Of a stretch of DNA of 64,000 bases, positions 17,942 through 28,122 are shown in pieces. Within the stretch, counting starts at the first letter, position 1; every line of letters starts with the position of its first letter. The stretch spans positions 310,001 to 374,000 of the forward strand of contig NZ_SMCO01000001.1 in NCBI RefSeq assembly GCF_004346685.1, given 5' to 3'. A model generated the notes under the pieces. The model worked only from the letters and a program-made list of their open reading frames with translations. It was not told the DNA's origin and ran no database searches. Origin of the DNA: Sulfurirhabdus autotrophica (GTDB lineage Bacteria > Pseudomonadota > Gammaproteobacteria > Burkholderiales > SMCO01). The translations under genes were made by a program, and so were the position numbers.

Positions 17942-20518
17942 TTATTTCTTATCAAATACCATCACCCCATTTTTGCAGTCAACCATAATCGTATCCTTAG
18001 CTGCAAAATGTCCCGAGAGAATTTCTTTGGCTAGCGGATTTTCCAACTGCGACTGAATCGCACGCTTCAATGGACGAGCCCCAAATACGGGGTCAAATCC
18101 TGCAGAAGCCAACTCTGACAATGCAGCATCCGTTACTTCAAGCCCCATCTCCATAGCCGCCAAACGCTTGGATAAATATTGCAACTGTATACTTGCAATG
18201 GATTTGATTTGATCTTCTCCCAAACTGTGGAACACGACCACTTCATCTATCCGGTTAATAAATTCCGGACGGAAATAGTTTTTAACCTCTCCCATCACTG
18301 CCAGCTTAACCACTTGATAATCATCACCCTCCATTTGCTGGATCATTTGTGAACCCAGATTTGAAGTCATCACAATCACCGAATTTTTAAAATCTACTGT
18401 ACGTCCTTGGCCATCAGTCATCCGGCCATCATCTAACACTTGCAAAAGCACATTAAAAACATCCGGATGCGCTTTCTCCACTTCATCCAGCAAAATCACT
18501 GAGTAAGGCTTTCGACGAACAGCTTCAGTTAAATACCCGCCCTCTTCATATCCCACATAGCCGGGAGGTGCACCAATCAATCGTGCTACAGAATGTTTTT
18601 CCATGAATTCAGACATATCTATTCGGATCAAATGATCTTCCGAATCAAACAGAAAACCAGCCAGCGCTTTGCATAATTCGGTTTTACCGACACCAGTCGG
18701 CCCAAGAAACAGGAAGGAACCATAGGGACGATTTGGATCAGATAAACCTGAACGTGAGCGACGGATGGCATCTGAAACGAGTCTAGTCGCTTCATCTTGC
18801 CCTACTACTCTTTCATGCAATTTATCTTCCATATGTAACAGTTTGTCACGCTCACCCTGCATCATTTTGGAAACCGGAATCCCGGTGGCGCGTGACACCA
18901 CTTCTGCTATTTCTTCTGCGCCAACCTGGGTGCGAAGCAACTTGTGCGTTTTTTCCACTTCTTCTACTGGCACTTGTTTCAGTTGCTCTTCTAACTGAGG
19001 AATACGGCCATACTGCAACTCTGATACTTTCTGGAAGTCACCCTTGCGATAAGCATCATCTTTTTCAACGCGAAGTTTTTCCAACTCTTCCTTGATATGC
19101 GAACTGCCCTGTACCTGAGCTTTTTCAGCTTTCCAGATATCTTCGAGATCGGCATACTCACGTTCCAGCTTGTTAATTTCCTCTTCCAACAAGCCAAGTC
19201 GTTTTTTGGAAGCTTCATCTTTCTCTCTTTTAACCGCTTCACGTTCAATCTTGAGCTGAATGGTTCGACGTTCCAGCTTATCCATCACTTCCGGTTTGGA
19301 ATCAATTTCCATCCGAACGCGAGCAGCTGCCTCATCGATCAGATCAATTGCCTTGTCAGGCAAGAAACGGTCTGTAATGTATCGGTTTGACAATTCCGCC
19401 GCTGCAACAATGGCTGGGTCGGTAATATTGACGCCATGGTGCACTTCATACTTTTCCTGCAAACCACGGAGGATAGCTATGGTGTCTTCTACCGTTGGTT
19501 CTCCCACAAGTACTTTCTGGAAGCGCCGCTCCAGGGCGGCATCCTTCTCAACGTACTTACGGTACTCATCCAGCGTTGTCGCACCCACGCAATGCAATTC
19601 ACCCCGTGCCAACGCAGGCTTTAGCATGTTGCCCGCGTCCATGGCACCTTCTGCCTTGCCAGCCCCAACCATCGTGTGCAATTCATCAATAAATACGATG
19701 GTTTGGCCTTCATCCTGTGCTAATTCCTTTAAAACGGATTTAAGACGCTCTTCAAATTCCCCTCTATATTTTGCGCCAGCAATCAGCGCGGCCATATCGA
19801 GTGACAGAACGCGTTTATTTTTCAAAGTTTCTGGTACTTCACCATTCACAATACGCTGAGCCAAACCTTCTACTATGGCGGTTTTACCTACACCGGGTTC
19901 GCCAATTAGAACTGGATTGTTTTTGGTGCGGCGCTGCAAAACCTGAATGGTCCGGCGAATTTCGTCATCTCTGCCAATCACCGGATCGAGCTTGCCCTGC
20001 TTGGCACGCTCAGTCAGATCAATCGTATATTTATTCAGCGCTTCTCTTTGCCCTTCAGCTTCCTGATCTTTGACAGATTCACCACCGCGCATTGCCTGAA
20101 CAGCTTTTTCAAGATAGTCACGGGTGACACCTTGCTCTTTCAACAGGCGTCCGGTCTCACCTTTGTCATTTGCCAGCGCGAGCAAAAACAACTCTGAGGC
20201 AATAAATTGATCCCCTCTCTTTTGCGCTTCCTTATCAGTCACATTTAATAAATTATTTAAATCTCGAGAAAGGGAAACTTCCCCTTCATGCCCTTCTACC
20301 TTGGGCAAGCGTGAAATAGCAGCTTGAACCGCGGTGCGCAATGGCTGAACATTAGCCCCAGCCCTCCCTAGCAAAGACGAAGTGCCACCATCTTGCTGAT
20401 CAAGCAATGCCAAAAGCAAATGCTGAGGTTCAATAAACTGATTGTCGTTGCCAACAGCGATACTTTGTGCATCAGAAAGGGCTTGCTGAAATTTTGTTGT
20501 TAACTTGTCAAAACGCAT
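17942..20518 (-). CDS. clpB: ClpB disaggregase
   Basis: The 858-residue Hsp100 chaperone, which with DnaK/DnaJ threads proteins out of aggregates. Order: ClpN repeats (1-145), first AAA+ module with Walker A GEPGVGKT at 206-213 and Walker B VFIDELH, the M-domain coiled coil (about 405-525, rich in E, K and L) that DnaK engages, and a second AAA+ module with GPTGVGKT near 600 and [11 protein letters not shown]. Length matches E. coli ClpB (857). The M-domain separates it from ClpA and ClpC. A methionine at 143 might give the shorter isoform known in E. coli. It is monocistronic, closed by a strong terminator; no heat-shock promoter was resolved by eye. Confidence 0.98.
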   Translation of the reverse strand: MRFDKLTTKFQQALSDAQSIAVGNDNQFIEPQHLLLALLDQQDGGTSSLLGRAGANVQPLRTAVQAAISRLPKVEGHEGEVSLSRDLNNLLNVTDKEAQKRGDQFIASELFLLALANDKGETGRLLKEQGVTRDYLEKAVQAMRGGESVKDQEAEGQREALNKYTIDLTERAKQGKLDPVIGRDDEIRRTIQVLQRRTKNNPVLIGEPGVGKTAIVEGLAQRIVNGEVPETLKNKRVLSLDMAALIAGAKYRGEFEERLKSVLKELAQDEGQTIVFIDELHTMVGAGKAEGAMDAGNMLKPALARGELHCVGATTLDEYRKYVEKDAALERRFQKVLVGEPTVEDTIAILRGLQEKYEVHHGVNITDPAIVAAAELSNRYITDRFLPDKAIDLIDEAAARVRMEIDSKPEVMDKLERRTIQLKIEREAVKREKDEASKKRLGLLEEEINKLEREYADLEDIWKAEKAQVQGSSHIKEELEKLRVEKDDAYRKGDFQKVSELQYGRIPQLEEQLKQVPVEEVEKTHKLLRTQVGAEEIAEVVSRATGIPVSKMMQGERDKLLHMEDKLHERVVGQDEATRLVSDAIRRSRSGLSDPNRPYGSFLFLGPTGVGKTELCKALAGFLFDSEDHLIRIDMSEFMEKHSVARLIGAPPGYVGYEEGGYLTEAVRRKPYSVILLDEVEKAHPDVFNVLLQVLDDGRMTDGQGRTVDFKNSVIVMTSNLGSQMIQQMEGDDYQVVKLAVMGEVKNYFRPEFINRIDEVVVFHSLGEDQIKSIASIQLQYLSKRLAAMEMGLEVTDAALSELASAGFDPVFGARPLKRAIQSQLENPLAKEILSGHFAAKDTIMVDCKNGVMVFDKK

Positions 20519-20606
20519 GGCATTTCCTTTTAAAAAATCATCGTTACAGCATAACTTGGGGGCAAAACGATAATTTCAACTGCTACCAGCACGTTAGCGT
20601 CATTAT

Positions 20607-22082
20607 TTATGAACTGACTTTGAGTTCTGGATAGGGATAAAGCATGTTCATAGCTATGCTTTGACCGGCAGTTTGAACAATCCGTACATGTTCCCGGCGA
20701 AACTCTCTTGCGTGATGCAGACCGCAAGAATGCGCGATCATTTCAATTTCATTATTCATATTCTGAGCATAGTTGGCCACTCGCAGATATTTTTCCTGCA
20801 CCACAAGCCCTCTCTGCAATCGCTTGTTATGTGTTGTTATTCCAGTAGGGCACATATTAGTATGGCAGCGCATTGCCTGAATACAACCCAATGAAAACAT
20901 AAAACCGCGTGCGGTATTCACAAAATCCGCACCAATGCACAACGCCCAGGCCGCTTTAGCCGGCGTCACCATTTTTCCGGCTGCAACTACTTTTATGCGC
21001 TCTTTAAGACCCGACTCAATTAAAGCGTCTACTGCCCTGGGCAATGCCTCTGCTATCGGTAAACTCATGTGATCAGCCAGGACCTGTGGCGCGGCACCGC
21101 TCCCACCTTCCCCCCCATCAACAGAGATATAATCCGGTGCAAACTCCAGTCCACGACGTAATATTGCATCACAAACATCGTTTATAAACTGCCAGCCTCC
21201 TATCGCTGTCTTAATACCGACCGGACGACCAGACAATTCGCGAATCAAAGCAACCTGATCCAGCAACTCATCCACATTAGCTATATCACGATGACGATTG
21301 GGGCTTAAAGAATCTACAAATGCATCAATGCCGCGAATTTTAGCTATTTCAGTTGTGACTTTTATACCGGGTAATACGCCGCCCTTTCCTGGTTTGGCAC
21401 CTTGCGACAACTTGATTTCAAAAGCGTTGACTATTTCACCCAATTCACGCGCTTTTTCCCTGGAAAATTTACCATCGCGATCACGGATACCATATTTTGC
21501 AGTCCCTATTTGCATGATGAGATCACAGTTTCCTGCTTGATGATAGGGAGAAAGTCCCCCTTCTCCCGTATTCAACCAACAACCAGCTTCCGCTGCGCCT
21601 TTAGATAGCGCTTGCACAGCAGGTCCTGAGATTGCGCCAAAACTCATCCCGCTAATATTAACAATAGAGCGCGCCACAAATGGTTTATTGCAATACCCTT
21701 CACCAATTACCAAAGGTGGAATGGTTAAACTATCTTCTGCCAAAACGGGGAACGCAGCGTTTACAAAGATAATCGAGCCCGGTTCTCGAAGATCATTGGT
21801 GGAACCAAAACCAATATTGCCGCCTAATCCTTTTGCAGTTCTGTATACCCAATTTCGAGTAGCCCGGTTAAAGGGCATCTCATCTCTGTCTCCTGAGAAA
21901 AAATATTGCCGGAAAAACTCGCCTTGCCTCTCAAAGAAATAACGCAACCTTCCAATAACAGGGTAGTTTCGTAAAACAGCATGTTTCTTCTGGGTTATAT
22001 CCTGAATGATCCAGAATACTAAAAGCGCAATCAGCAGAAAACCAATGATTGTGCCAACACCATATGAAATAATGCTCAACAT
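20607..22082 (-). CDS. FMN-binding glutamate-synthase-family membrane protein
   Basis: A 491-residue protein. A single N-terminal membrane helix (about 8-28) precedes a long domain matching the FMN-binding barrel of glutamate synthase large subunit: SGMSFGAIS, GTAKYGIRDRDG, KLSQGAKPGKGG, ISVDGGEGGSGAAP and a cysteine-containing segment LGCIQAMRCHTNMCPTGI, which corresponds to the iron-sulphur region. The amidotransferase and central domains of true GltB are absent, so it is not a complete glutamate synthase; stand-alone members are oxidoreductases of uncertain substrate. ATG 22082 is chosen for its GGGAG site; the frame opens at 22097. It diverges from nadC. Confidence 0.85.
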   Translation of the reverse strand: MLSIISYGVGTIIGFLLIALLVFWIIQDITQKKHAVLRNYPVIGRLRYFFERQGEFFRQYFFSGDRDEMPFNRATRNWVYRTAKGLGGNIGFGSTNDLREPGSIIFVNAAFPVLAEDSLTIPPLVIGEGYCNKPFVARSIVNISGMSFGAISGPAVQALSKGAAEAGCWLNTGEGGLSPYHQAGNCDLIMQIGTAKYGIRDRDGKFSREKARELGEIVNAFEIKLSQGAKPGKGGVLPGIKVTTEIAKIRGIDAFVDSLSPNRHRDIANVDELLDQVALIRELSGRPVGIKTAIGGWQFINDVCDAILRRGLEFAPDYISVDGGEGGSGAAPQVLADHMSLPIAEALPRAVDALIESGLKERIKVVAAGKMVTPAKAAWALCIGADFVNTARGFMFSLGCIQAMRCHTNMCPTGITTHNKRLQRGLVVQEKYLRVANYAQNMNNEIEMIAHSCGLHHAREFRREHVRIVQTAGQSIAMNMLYPYPELKVSS

Positions 22083-22156
22083 TCTTCTCTCCCGCAAACA
22101 GCAAACTACGATAAAATTTACACCTTTCTATGCCCTGACCATAATAGGCTAAAAAC

Positions 22157-22987
22157 ATGGACATCACATCTGCCATTGAGTTAAACGTTACTACTGCACT
22201 AGCTGAAGACATTGGAAATGGTGACATTACAGCCCAGCTCATCCCCGCATCACTAACTGCTATAGCCACAGTTATTTCCAGGGATCATGCCACCTTATGT
22301 GGAAAAGCCTGGTTTGAAAGCTGTTTCAAACGACTTGACTCGAACATTCACATTCAATGGTTCGTACAGGATGGAGATCGCATCACACCCTCACAAAAAA
22401 TATGTGAAATCAGCGGCAATGCTCGCGCTATGTTAACCGCTGAACGTCCGGCACTCAATTTGCTCCAAACATTATCCGGAACGGCTACATTAACTCGCAG
22501 CTATGTAGATAAAATTGCAGGTACTTCTGCGTCTATTTTAGATACACGCAAAACATTACCAGGGCTTAGGATTGCCCAAAAATATGCCGTTCTTGCAGGT
22601 GGTGGTCTTAACCAGCGGATAGGTTTGTATGATGGCATCCTGATCAAGGAAAATCATATTGCGGCGGCTGGCGGTATTTTTACAGTGTTAGTAGAAGCGC
22701 GAAAACTGGCAAAACCAGGTGTCTCCATACAAATTGAAGTCGAAAACATGTCTCAGTTAGATGAAGCACTCCAAGCAGGTGCCAAGCTGATTCTGCTGGA
22801 CAATTTTTCCTTCTCAAAACTGAGAGAAGCCGTTATTTTTACCGCAAAGCGTGCAGTATTGGAGGCTTCTGGAGGAATCACATTAGAATCAGTTCGTTTG
22901 GTAGCAGAAACTGGTGTAGACCGCATTTCTGTCGGCAATCTGACAAAAGACGTAAAAGCAGTGGATTTTTCAATGAGATTTGCTTGA
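22157..22987 (+). CDS. nadC: Nicotinate-nucleotide pyrophosphorylase (quinolinate phosphoribosyltransferase)
   Basis: A 276-residue enzyme that converts quinolinate and PRPP to nicotinate mononucleotide, CO2 and PPi in de novo NAD synthesis. The N-terminal open sandwich contains EDIGNGDIT, and the barrel contains LDTRKTLPGLR, GGLNQRIGLYDGILIKENH and EVENMSQLDEAL. The C-terminal phosphate-binding portion has LLDNF and EASGGI. Length is typical. nadA and nadB are not adjacent. It is divergent from the FMN-binding gene and convergent with thrC. Confidence 0.96.
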   Translation: MDITSAIELNVTTALAEDIGNGDITAQLIPASLTAIATVISRDHATLCGKAWFESCFKRLDSNIHIQWFVQDGDRITPSQKICEISGNARAMLTAERPALNLLQTLSGTATLTRSYVDKIAGTSASILDTRKTLPGLRIAQKYAVLAGGGLNQRIGLYDGILIKENHIAAAGGIFTVLVEARKLAKPGVSIQIEVENMSQLDEALQAGAKLILLDNFSFSKLREAVIFTAKRAVLEASGGITLESVRLVAETGVDRISVGNLTKDVKAVDFSMRFA

Positions 22988-23040
22988 TTGACAACGTGGT
23001 TCTGCAAGCGACCACTGAATTGAACTTAAAAGGCTTTACA

Positions 23041-23089
23041 GGTTTTTGTGTTCACATAAGAATACATACTCTCAACCAATACAAAAACC
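23041..23089. terminator. Inverted repeat between convergent nadC and thrC
   Basis: Perfect 9-bp arms GGTTTTTGT (23041-23049) and ACAAAAACC (23081-23089) are separated by 31 nt. It sits midway between two convergent stops. The long loop makes a standard terminator less certain. Confidence 0.35.
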
Positions 23090-23094
23090 AGACA

Positions 23095-24222
23095 CTAAAA
23101 TTTAGCGATATTCGCTAAAATAATTTTTTCAATGGCGCCATGCGTTGCCTCTACAGATACAGGCAGAGTACTCTGTGAAATAGCCATTTCAGGGTCTTTA
23201 AGACCATGGCCTGTAAGAGTACAAACAATCGTGCTGCCTTCGCCAATCAGTCCTAATTCCAGATCTTTCAGCACACCAGCCAATGAAGCTGCAGAAGCTG
23301 GCTCGCAAAATATCCCTTCAGTTTGTGCCAGCAACTTTTGCACTTTTAAAATCTCTGTATCAGTGCATTCACCAAACCAACCACCTGACTCTTCCTTCAC
23401 TTTCCATGCACGGTCCCAGGATTGAGGATGGCCGATACGAATAGCGGTTGCAATTGTTTCAGGTTGATCTACAAATTCACCACGCAAAAATGGCGCGGAA
23501 CCGGCAGCTTGATATCCAAGCATGATTGGCCGACGCTCCGCCAGGGTTCCATTCTTGAACTGGCAATTACCAGCGCAGAAAGCACATGATGCCGTGTCTA
23601 TACATGCAGCTTCAGAGTAACCTATCCAATGGGCTGTAATATTGCCCGCATTACCTACTGGCAGGGCATGGTAATCTGGCGCTTCACCCAACTCTTCTAT
23701 GATCTCGAATGCAGCCGTTTTCTGGCCTTGAAGGCGAAATGGATTGATTGAATTGACTATGGTTACAGACAGATTATCTGAAATTTCCTTGACCAGTCGC
23801 ATCCCGTCATCAAAATTGCCTTTAATCTGAATAGTTACTGCACCATGCATCATGGCTTGAGACAACTTACCTAATGCAATTTTACCCTCAGGGATCAACA
23901 CGAATGCAGCTATTCCAGCCCGAGCTGCGTAGGCTGCAGCAGCAGCTGAAGTATTTCCGGTAGACGCGCAAATGACTGCTTTTGAACCTGCTTCCACAGC
24001 TTTTGTTACAGCCATGGTCATACCGCGATCCTTAAACGAGCCGGTTGGGTTCAAACCTTCAAATTTAACCAGGATTCGCACATCTTTTTTAACAAGCTTG
24101 GGAAGATGTTTAAGCTCGATTAACGGGGTATTGCCTTCACCCAATGAAATAATTGGTGTGTTTGTCGTGACTGGCAAACGATCACGGTAACGTTCAATCA
24201 ATCCCGTATAGTGTTTGGCCAT
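23095..24222 (-). CDS. thrC: Threonine synthase with a cysteine-rich insert
   Basis: A 375-residue PLP enzyme that converts O-phosphohomoserine to threonine. PLP-lysine K64 is in NPTGSFKDRG; CASTGNTSAAAAA binds the cofactor ring and PVGNAGNITAHW its phosphate. It belongs to the shorter class, about 350-380 residues. Unusually, right after GNAGNITAHWIGYSEA lies a short stretch with four cysteines (C207, C213, C216, C220), where I would expect a plain loop; it looks like a metal or redox site. ATG 24222 has AGGGAAGGG close upstream; a TTG frame extends to 24240. It follows hom by 73 bp and ends the alaC-hom-thrC series. Confidence 0.94.
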   Translation of the reverse strand: MAKHYTGLIERYRDRLPVTTNTPIISLGEGNTPLIELKHLPKLVKKDVRILVKFEGLNPTGSFKDRGMTMAVTKAVEAGSKAVICASTGNTSAAAAAYAARAGIAAFVLIPEGKIALGKLSQAMMHGAVTIQIKGNFDDGMRLVKEISDNLSVTIVNSINPFRLQGQKTAAFEIIEELGEAPDYHALPVGNAGNITAHWIGYSEAACIDTASCAFCAGNCQFKNGTLAERRPIMLGYQAAGSAPFLRGEFVDQPETIATAIRIGHPQSWDRAWKVKEESGGWFGECTDTEILKVQKLLAQTEGIFCEPASAASLAGVLKDLELGLIGEGSTIVCTLTGHGLKDPEMAISQSTLPVSVEATHGAIEKIILANIAKF

Positions 24223-24295
24223 ACCCTTCCCTAAAATCAACTCATGAAACCGAGAGGTTTATATAACAACCCCTTCATCTCATTCAGTTAAAAAA

Positions 24296-25612
24296 TCAGT
24301 TTTTATTAAGCTCTTCCAACCTGATACGCGTCACTTTCCCTGAGACCGAAGATAGCCCTTCAATCTTGGCAATAGCTTCATTCACATTTTTTTCTACTGT
24401 GATATGGGTCAGTATAATAATGTTAACCAAGGTTTCACCTTCACGTGGTTCTTTCTGAACCATAGCATCAATTGAAATACCCAACTTCGCGAGGATGCCT
24501 GTTATTTCAGCCAGCACACCTGTTTTATCCAGCACGCAGAGACGCAAATAGTAAGCTGTGCGCACTTCTGACATCGGAAGAATTGGGTCATCTGATAGAG
24601 CATCGGGCTGAAAAGCGAGATGCGGCACACGATTGCCAGGATCAGCAGTGTGCATACGTGTCACATCTACCAAATCGGCAACAACTGAAGAGGCTGTAGG
24701 TTCTGCACCAGCACCTGCACCGTAATACATGGTTGCACCCACCGCATCACCTTTTACCAAAATTGCATTCATCACACCTTCCACATTCGCTATCAAACGC
24801 TTGGCAGGAATCAGCGTAGGATGAACGCGCAATTCAATTCCTTCTGGCGTCCAGCGTGTAATGCCCAGCAATTTAATGCGATAGCCTAATTCTTCAGCAT
24901 ATTGAATATCTTCACGAGTCAGTTTGGAAATCCCTTCGGTATAGGCCTTGTCAAATTGCATAGGAACGCCAAAACCAATAGCCGACATAATCGTCAATTT
25001 ATGCGCTGCATCAATTCCTTCAATGTCAAAAGTGGGATCGGCTTCTGCATATCCCAAGCGTTGAGCTTCTTTCAGCACCTCTTCAAAACTTGAACCTTTT
25101 TCGCGCATTTCGGAAAGAATAAAATTACTCGTTCCGTTAATAATGCCTGCTATCCATTCAATTCGATTAGCCGTCAGTCCTTCACGCAGCGCTTTGATAA
25201 TAGGAATACCACCCGCAACAGCTGCTTCAAAAGAGACCATAACCCCCTTGGCTTGCGCAGCAGCAAAAATCTCATTGCCATGTTTCGCAATCAATGCCTT
25301 ATTGGCAGTCACAACATGTTTGCCATTTTCAATCGCCATCATGACCATATCCTTTGCAGGCTCTATGCCACCAATAAGTTCAACAACGATATCAATATCC
25401 GGGTTATCCACCACATCAAACGGATTGGTTGTAATCTTAAAACCGTCCCCTGCGTATTTTTTTGCTTTCTCAATATCGCGTACCGCTGCCATCGTAACGC
25501 GAATTTCCCGGCCAGCACGACGCGTGATTTCAACCTGATTGCGGCGCAATACTGTTAGCGTTCCTCCACCAACAGTACCTAAACCTAATAAGCCGACATT
25601 AATTGGTTTCAT
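24296..25612 (-). CDS. hom: Homoserine dehydrogenase
   Basis: A 438-residue NAD(P)-dependent enzyme reducing aspartate semialdehyde to homoserine. The N-terminal Rossmann motif is GLLGLGTVGGGT; the central part has ANKALIAKHG, GGIPIIKALREGL, GIINGTSNFILSEM and EGIDAAHKLTIMSAIGF, all family hallmarks. A C-terminal ACT domain (about 355-435, starting near RTAYYLRLCVLDKTGV) is the usual site of threonine inhibition. It is a monofunctional enzyme without aspartokinase. It follows alaC by 65 bp and precedes thrC, the common betaproteobacterial order. Confidence 0.97.
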   Translation of the reverse strand: MKPINVGLLGLGTVGGGTLTVLRRNQVEITRRAGREIRVTMAAVRDIEKAKKYAGDGFKITTNPFDVVDNPDIDIVVELIGGIEPAKDMVMMAIENGKHVVTANKALIAKHGNEIFAAAQAKGVMVSFEAAVAGGIPIIKALREGLTANRIEWIAGIINGTSNFILSEMREKGSSFEEVLKEAQRLGYAEADPTFDIEGIDAAHKLTIMSAIGFGVPMQFDKAYTEGISKLTREDIQYAEELGYRIKLLGITRWTPEGIELRVHPTLIPAKRLIANVEGVMNAILVKGDAVGATMYYGAGAGAEPTASSVVADLVDVTRMHTADPGNRVPHLAFQPDALSDDPILPMSEVRTAYYLRLCVLDKTGVLAEITGILAKLGISIDAMVQKEPREGETLVNIIILTHITVEKNVNEAIAKIEGLSSVSGKVTRIRLEELNKN

Positions 25613-25677
25613 TCAAATACCTTTATTCATTTTATAGACCACAAAGATGTAATAAGTTGCGCATACAAACGCTAGCG

Positions 25678-26865
25678 CTATTTCAGTAAGCCATCTTTGC
25701 GAAACATTTCTTTTAAACCACGAATAGCCTGCTTTGTCCTGGATTCATTTTCAATCAGTGAAAAACGAACATGATCATCACCATATTCTCCAAACCCAAT
25801 ACCTGGAGAAATCGCGACTTTTGCATCGGCTAATACTTTTTTGGAAAATTCCAGCGATCCCATTGCACGATATGCATCAGGAATCTGCGCCCAGACAAAC
25901 ATCGTAGCCTTGGGTATATCAACCATCCAGCCTATGCTATGCAAACCTTTACATAAAACATCGCGCCGCTTCTGATACATTAAACGAATGTCTTCTACGC
26001 AATCTTGAGGTCCTTCCAAAGCAAGAATCGAAGCAACCTGAATAGGCGTAAACGTGCCGTAATCATGATAACTTTTCATACGCGCAAGAGCAGACACCAA
26101 CCGCTGATTCCCAACCATAAAACCAACACGCCAACCAGGCATATTATAACTTTTTGATAGAGTGAAGAATTCAACAGCCACATCTTTGGCACCAGGAACC
26201 TGCATAATTGAAGGCGCTACATAACCATCGAACACAATATCGGCATAGGCGAGATCATGCACTACAAAAATGCCATGCTCTTTTGCCAGTGCAATGACTT
26301 TTTCAAAAAAAGGCAGTTCAACGCATTGCGTGGTCGGGTTGCCCGGGAAGTTCAGAATCAACATTTTCGGTTTAGGATAGGAATCCTTGATTGCTTTTTC
26401 AAGCTCCTCGAAAAAATCTACCCCGGGTGCCATAGGCACGTGCCGGATATCTGCTCCAGCAATAACAGGTCCATAAATATGAATTGGATAGCTGGGATTA
26501 GGGACCAATACAATATCCCCCTGATCCATAGTAGCTAAAGCCAAATGCGCAATACCTTCCTTGGAACCGATAGTAACGATTGCTTCCTTATCGGGGTCAA
26601 TATCCACATCAAATCGTTTCTTGTACCAAGTGCAAATCGCCTTCCGTAAGCGCGGTATGCCTTTAGATACAGAATAGCGATGTGTATCGCCACGACGTGC
26701 AGTTTCAATCATTTTATCGACGATATGTTTTGGTGTTGGCTGATCGGGATTGCCCATGCCAAAATCAATAATATCTTCCCCACGCTTACGCGCGGCTGCC
26801 TTCAATTCACCCGTAATGTTGAATACATACGGTGGAAGGCGCTTGATTCTTGGGAATTCTTCCAT
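25678..26865 (-). CDS. alaC: Alanine-type aminotransferase (AlaC-like), class I PLP enzyme
   Basis: A 395-residue fold-type I aminotransferase. Landmarks are [12 protein letters not shown] near the N-terminus, [23 protein letters not shown] and the PLP-lysine in [13 protein letters not shown], followed by the substrate arginine in [11 protein letters not shown]. The sequence pattern fits the AlaC (glutamate-pyruvate aminotransferase) group; a related annotation is LL-diaminopimelate or aspartate aminotransferase, which cannot be excluded. It heads the alaC-hom-thrC series, and the link to the aspartate pathway is positional. It is divergent from the Mth938-like gene. Confidence 0.88.
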   Translation of the reverse strand: MEEFPRIKRLPPYVFNITGELKAAARKRGEDIIDFGMGNPDQPTPKHIVDKMIETARRGDTHRYSVSKGIPRLRKAICTWYKKRFDVDIDPDKEAIVTIGSKEGIAHLALATMDQGDIVLVPNPSYPIHIYGPVIAGADIRHVPMAPGVDFFEELEKAIKDSYPKPKMLILNFPGNPTTQCVELPFFEKVIALAKEHGIFVVHDLAYADIVFDGYVAPSIMQVPGAKDVAVEFFTLSKSYNMPGWRVGFMVGNQRLVSALARMKSYHDYGTFTPIQVASILALEGPQDCVEDIRLMYQKRRDVLCKGLHSIGWMVDIPKATMFVWAQIPDAYRAMGSLEFSKKVLADAKVAISPGIGFGEYGDDHVRFSLIENESRTKQAIRGLKEMFRKDGLLK

Positions 26866-26946
26866 ATACTTGGATCTGGCTATAATAAACTTAAAAATCG
26901 TACAATATTACATGAGCCCAATCTGCACCGCAAATGGAGAACACGC

Positions 26947-27318
26947 ATGAAACTTCACCTAGCCAAAGCCGCCGGCCAAAACCTGTTCACAGGATACGGG
27001 GAAGACTATGTAGTCATTAATCAAATTCAATATGATAAAAGTCTGATAGCCTTACCAGATAAGCTGGTTGAGGATTGGAATGTCCCTTCATTTGAAGCAT
27101 TAACCAGTGATCATTTTGAATTCATACTCAGCCTGGATCCAGAAATTGTCCTGTTAGGCACGGGTAAAAACTTACGATTTCCCCACCCGAGCCTGACGCA
27201 AACTTTAACACGCAACCAAATAGGTATCGAAATCATGGATATTTATGCCACTTGCAGAACGTACAACATACTCATGGCTGAAGGACGAAAAGTTGCTGCT
27301 GCCCTCATACTCAATTAA
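26947..27318 (+). CDS. Mth938-like (DUF498/NDUFAF3-type) protein
   Basis: A 123-residue soluble protein of the Mth938/AAMDC/NDUFAF3 family, a small alpha/beta fold; the mitochondrial relative is a complex I assembly factor. Seen here are the motif RNQIGIEIMDIYATCRTYNIL and a central strand PEIVLLGTGKNLRFP. The start is ATG 26947, with GGAG seven bases upstream; the open frame continues upstream to 26680 but runs antisense into alaC and is not coding. Bacterial function is not established. It converges with the HAD-family nucleotidase gene. Confidence 0.88.
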   Translation: MKLHLAKAAGQNLFTGYGEDYVVINQIQYDKSLIALPDKLVEDWNVPSFEALTSDHFEFILSLDPEIVLLGTGKNLRFPHPSLTQTLTRNQIGIEIMDIYATCRTYNILMAEGRKVAAALILN

Positions 27319-27348
27319 ACACCCATATTTACAAAATACATTATTACA

Positions 27349-28002
27349 TCAGATAGATATAATATCGTTGAAACGTTCAACAGCCATAAATTCTTCCACT
27401 TTTTTGGCTGGTTGTTTGGAATCAGGTTGATGTATTGCTAATAGATGCGCAATACCATACTCTCTAGCCGAACGTAATACCGGAAGGCTGTCATCTACTA
27501 ATAGCGTCAACGCCGGATCAAATCGCTCTATTGTCTGCAACTTACCCCAAAACCCAGATTGTTCTTTTGGCATCCCTAAATCATGCGCGCAGATAATCGC
27601 ATCAAAATAGCCACCCAGTTCTGTGCGTTTCATTTTAAGAGATAAGCTTTTTGAATGCGCATTTGTAACAAGGGTCAAACGTTTGCCAGATGAGCGTAGA
27701 AAGGATAAAAATGCCAATACATCAGGTCGCACAGCAATTAAATGCGCAACTTCTTCTTTGAGCTTCTCAATATCAAGGGATAATTCACGGGTCCAGTAAT
27801 CAACGCAGTACCACTGCATCGTACCTGTAACCCGCTGATAGCGAATTGCAAGATCTGCATGTGCATCTTCATAATTCACACCATGCCGTTCTGCATATCT
27901 TTGAGGAACATGCGATAACCAGAAATGATTGTCAAAATGAAGGTCCAGCAGGGTACCATCCATATCCAGAAAAACCGTTTCTATTTTATTCCAGTCAATC
28001 AT
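27349..28002 (-). CDS. yrfG: GMP/IMP nucleotidase-like HAD hydrolase
   Basis: A 217-residue HAD-superfamily phosphatase. Motif I is FLDMDGTLLDL (nucleophile Asp about 14), motif II LVTNAHSKSL, motif III lysine in the MPKEQSGFWGKL segment, and motif IV LLVDDSLPVL. The N-terminal wording FDNHFWLSHVPQRYAERHG is typical of YrfG, a purine-nucleotide 5'-phosphatase. ATG 28002 is chosen because the upstream TTG extension (28014) is not family-like. It follows rpoS on the same strand by 120 bp. Confidence 0.85.
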   Translation of the reverse strand: MIDWNKIETVFLDMDGTLLDLHFDNHFWLSHVPQRYAERHGVNYEDAHADLAIRYQRVTGTMQWYCVDYWTRELSLDIEKLKEEVAHLIAVRPDVLAFLSFLRSSGKRLTLVTNAHSKSLSLKMKRTELGGYFDAIICAHDLGMPKEQSGFWGKLQTIERFDPALTLLVDDSLPVLRSAREYGIAHLLAIHQPDSKQPAKKVEEFMAVERFNDIISI

Positions 28003-28122
28003 TTCAATTGCCAATTCTCGAACACAACTAATAACACCGTAGATACTGACGAAAAGTCGATAAGATATAAACTACACAGATCAAGCTAATACGACTAATT
28101 ACTGAAAATGAGGAAATGCAAT

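Noticed and set aside
19260-19859. 199-codon open frame antisense to clpB
   Set aside because: It is a shadow of the conserved AAA+ coding sequence, with serine/arginine-rich composition typical of reverse frames.
26680-26946. N-terminal extension of the Mth938-like gene
   Set aside because: It runs antisense through alaC; the ribosome-binding site at 26936 and the family start support 26947.
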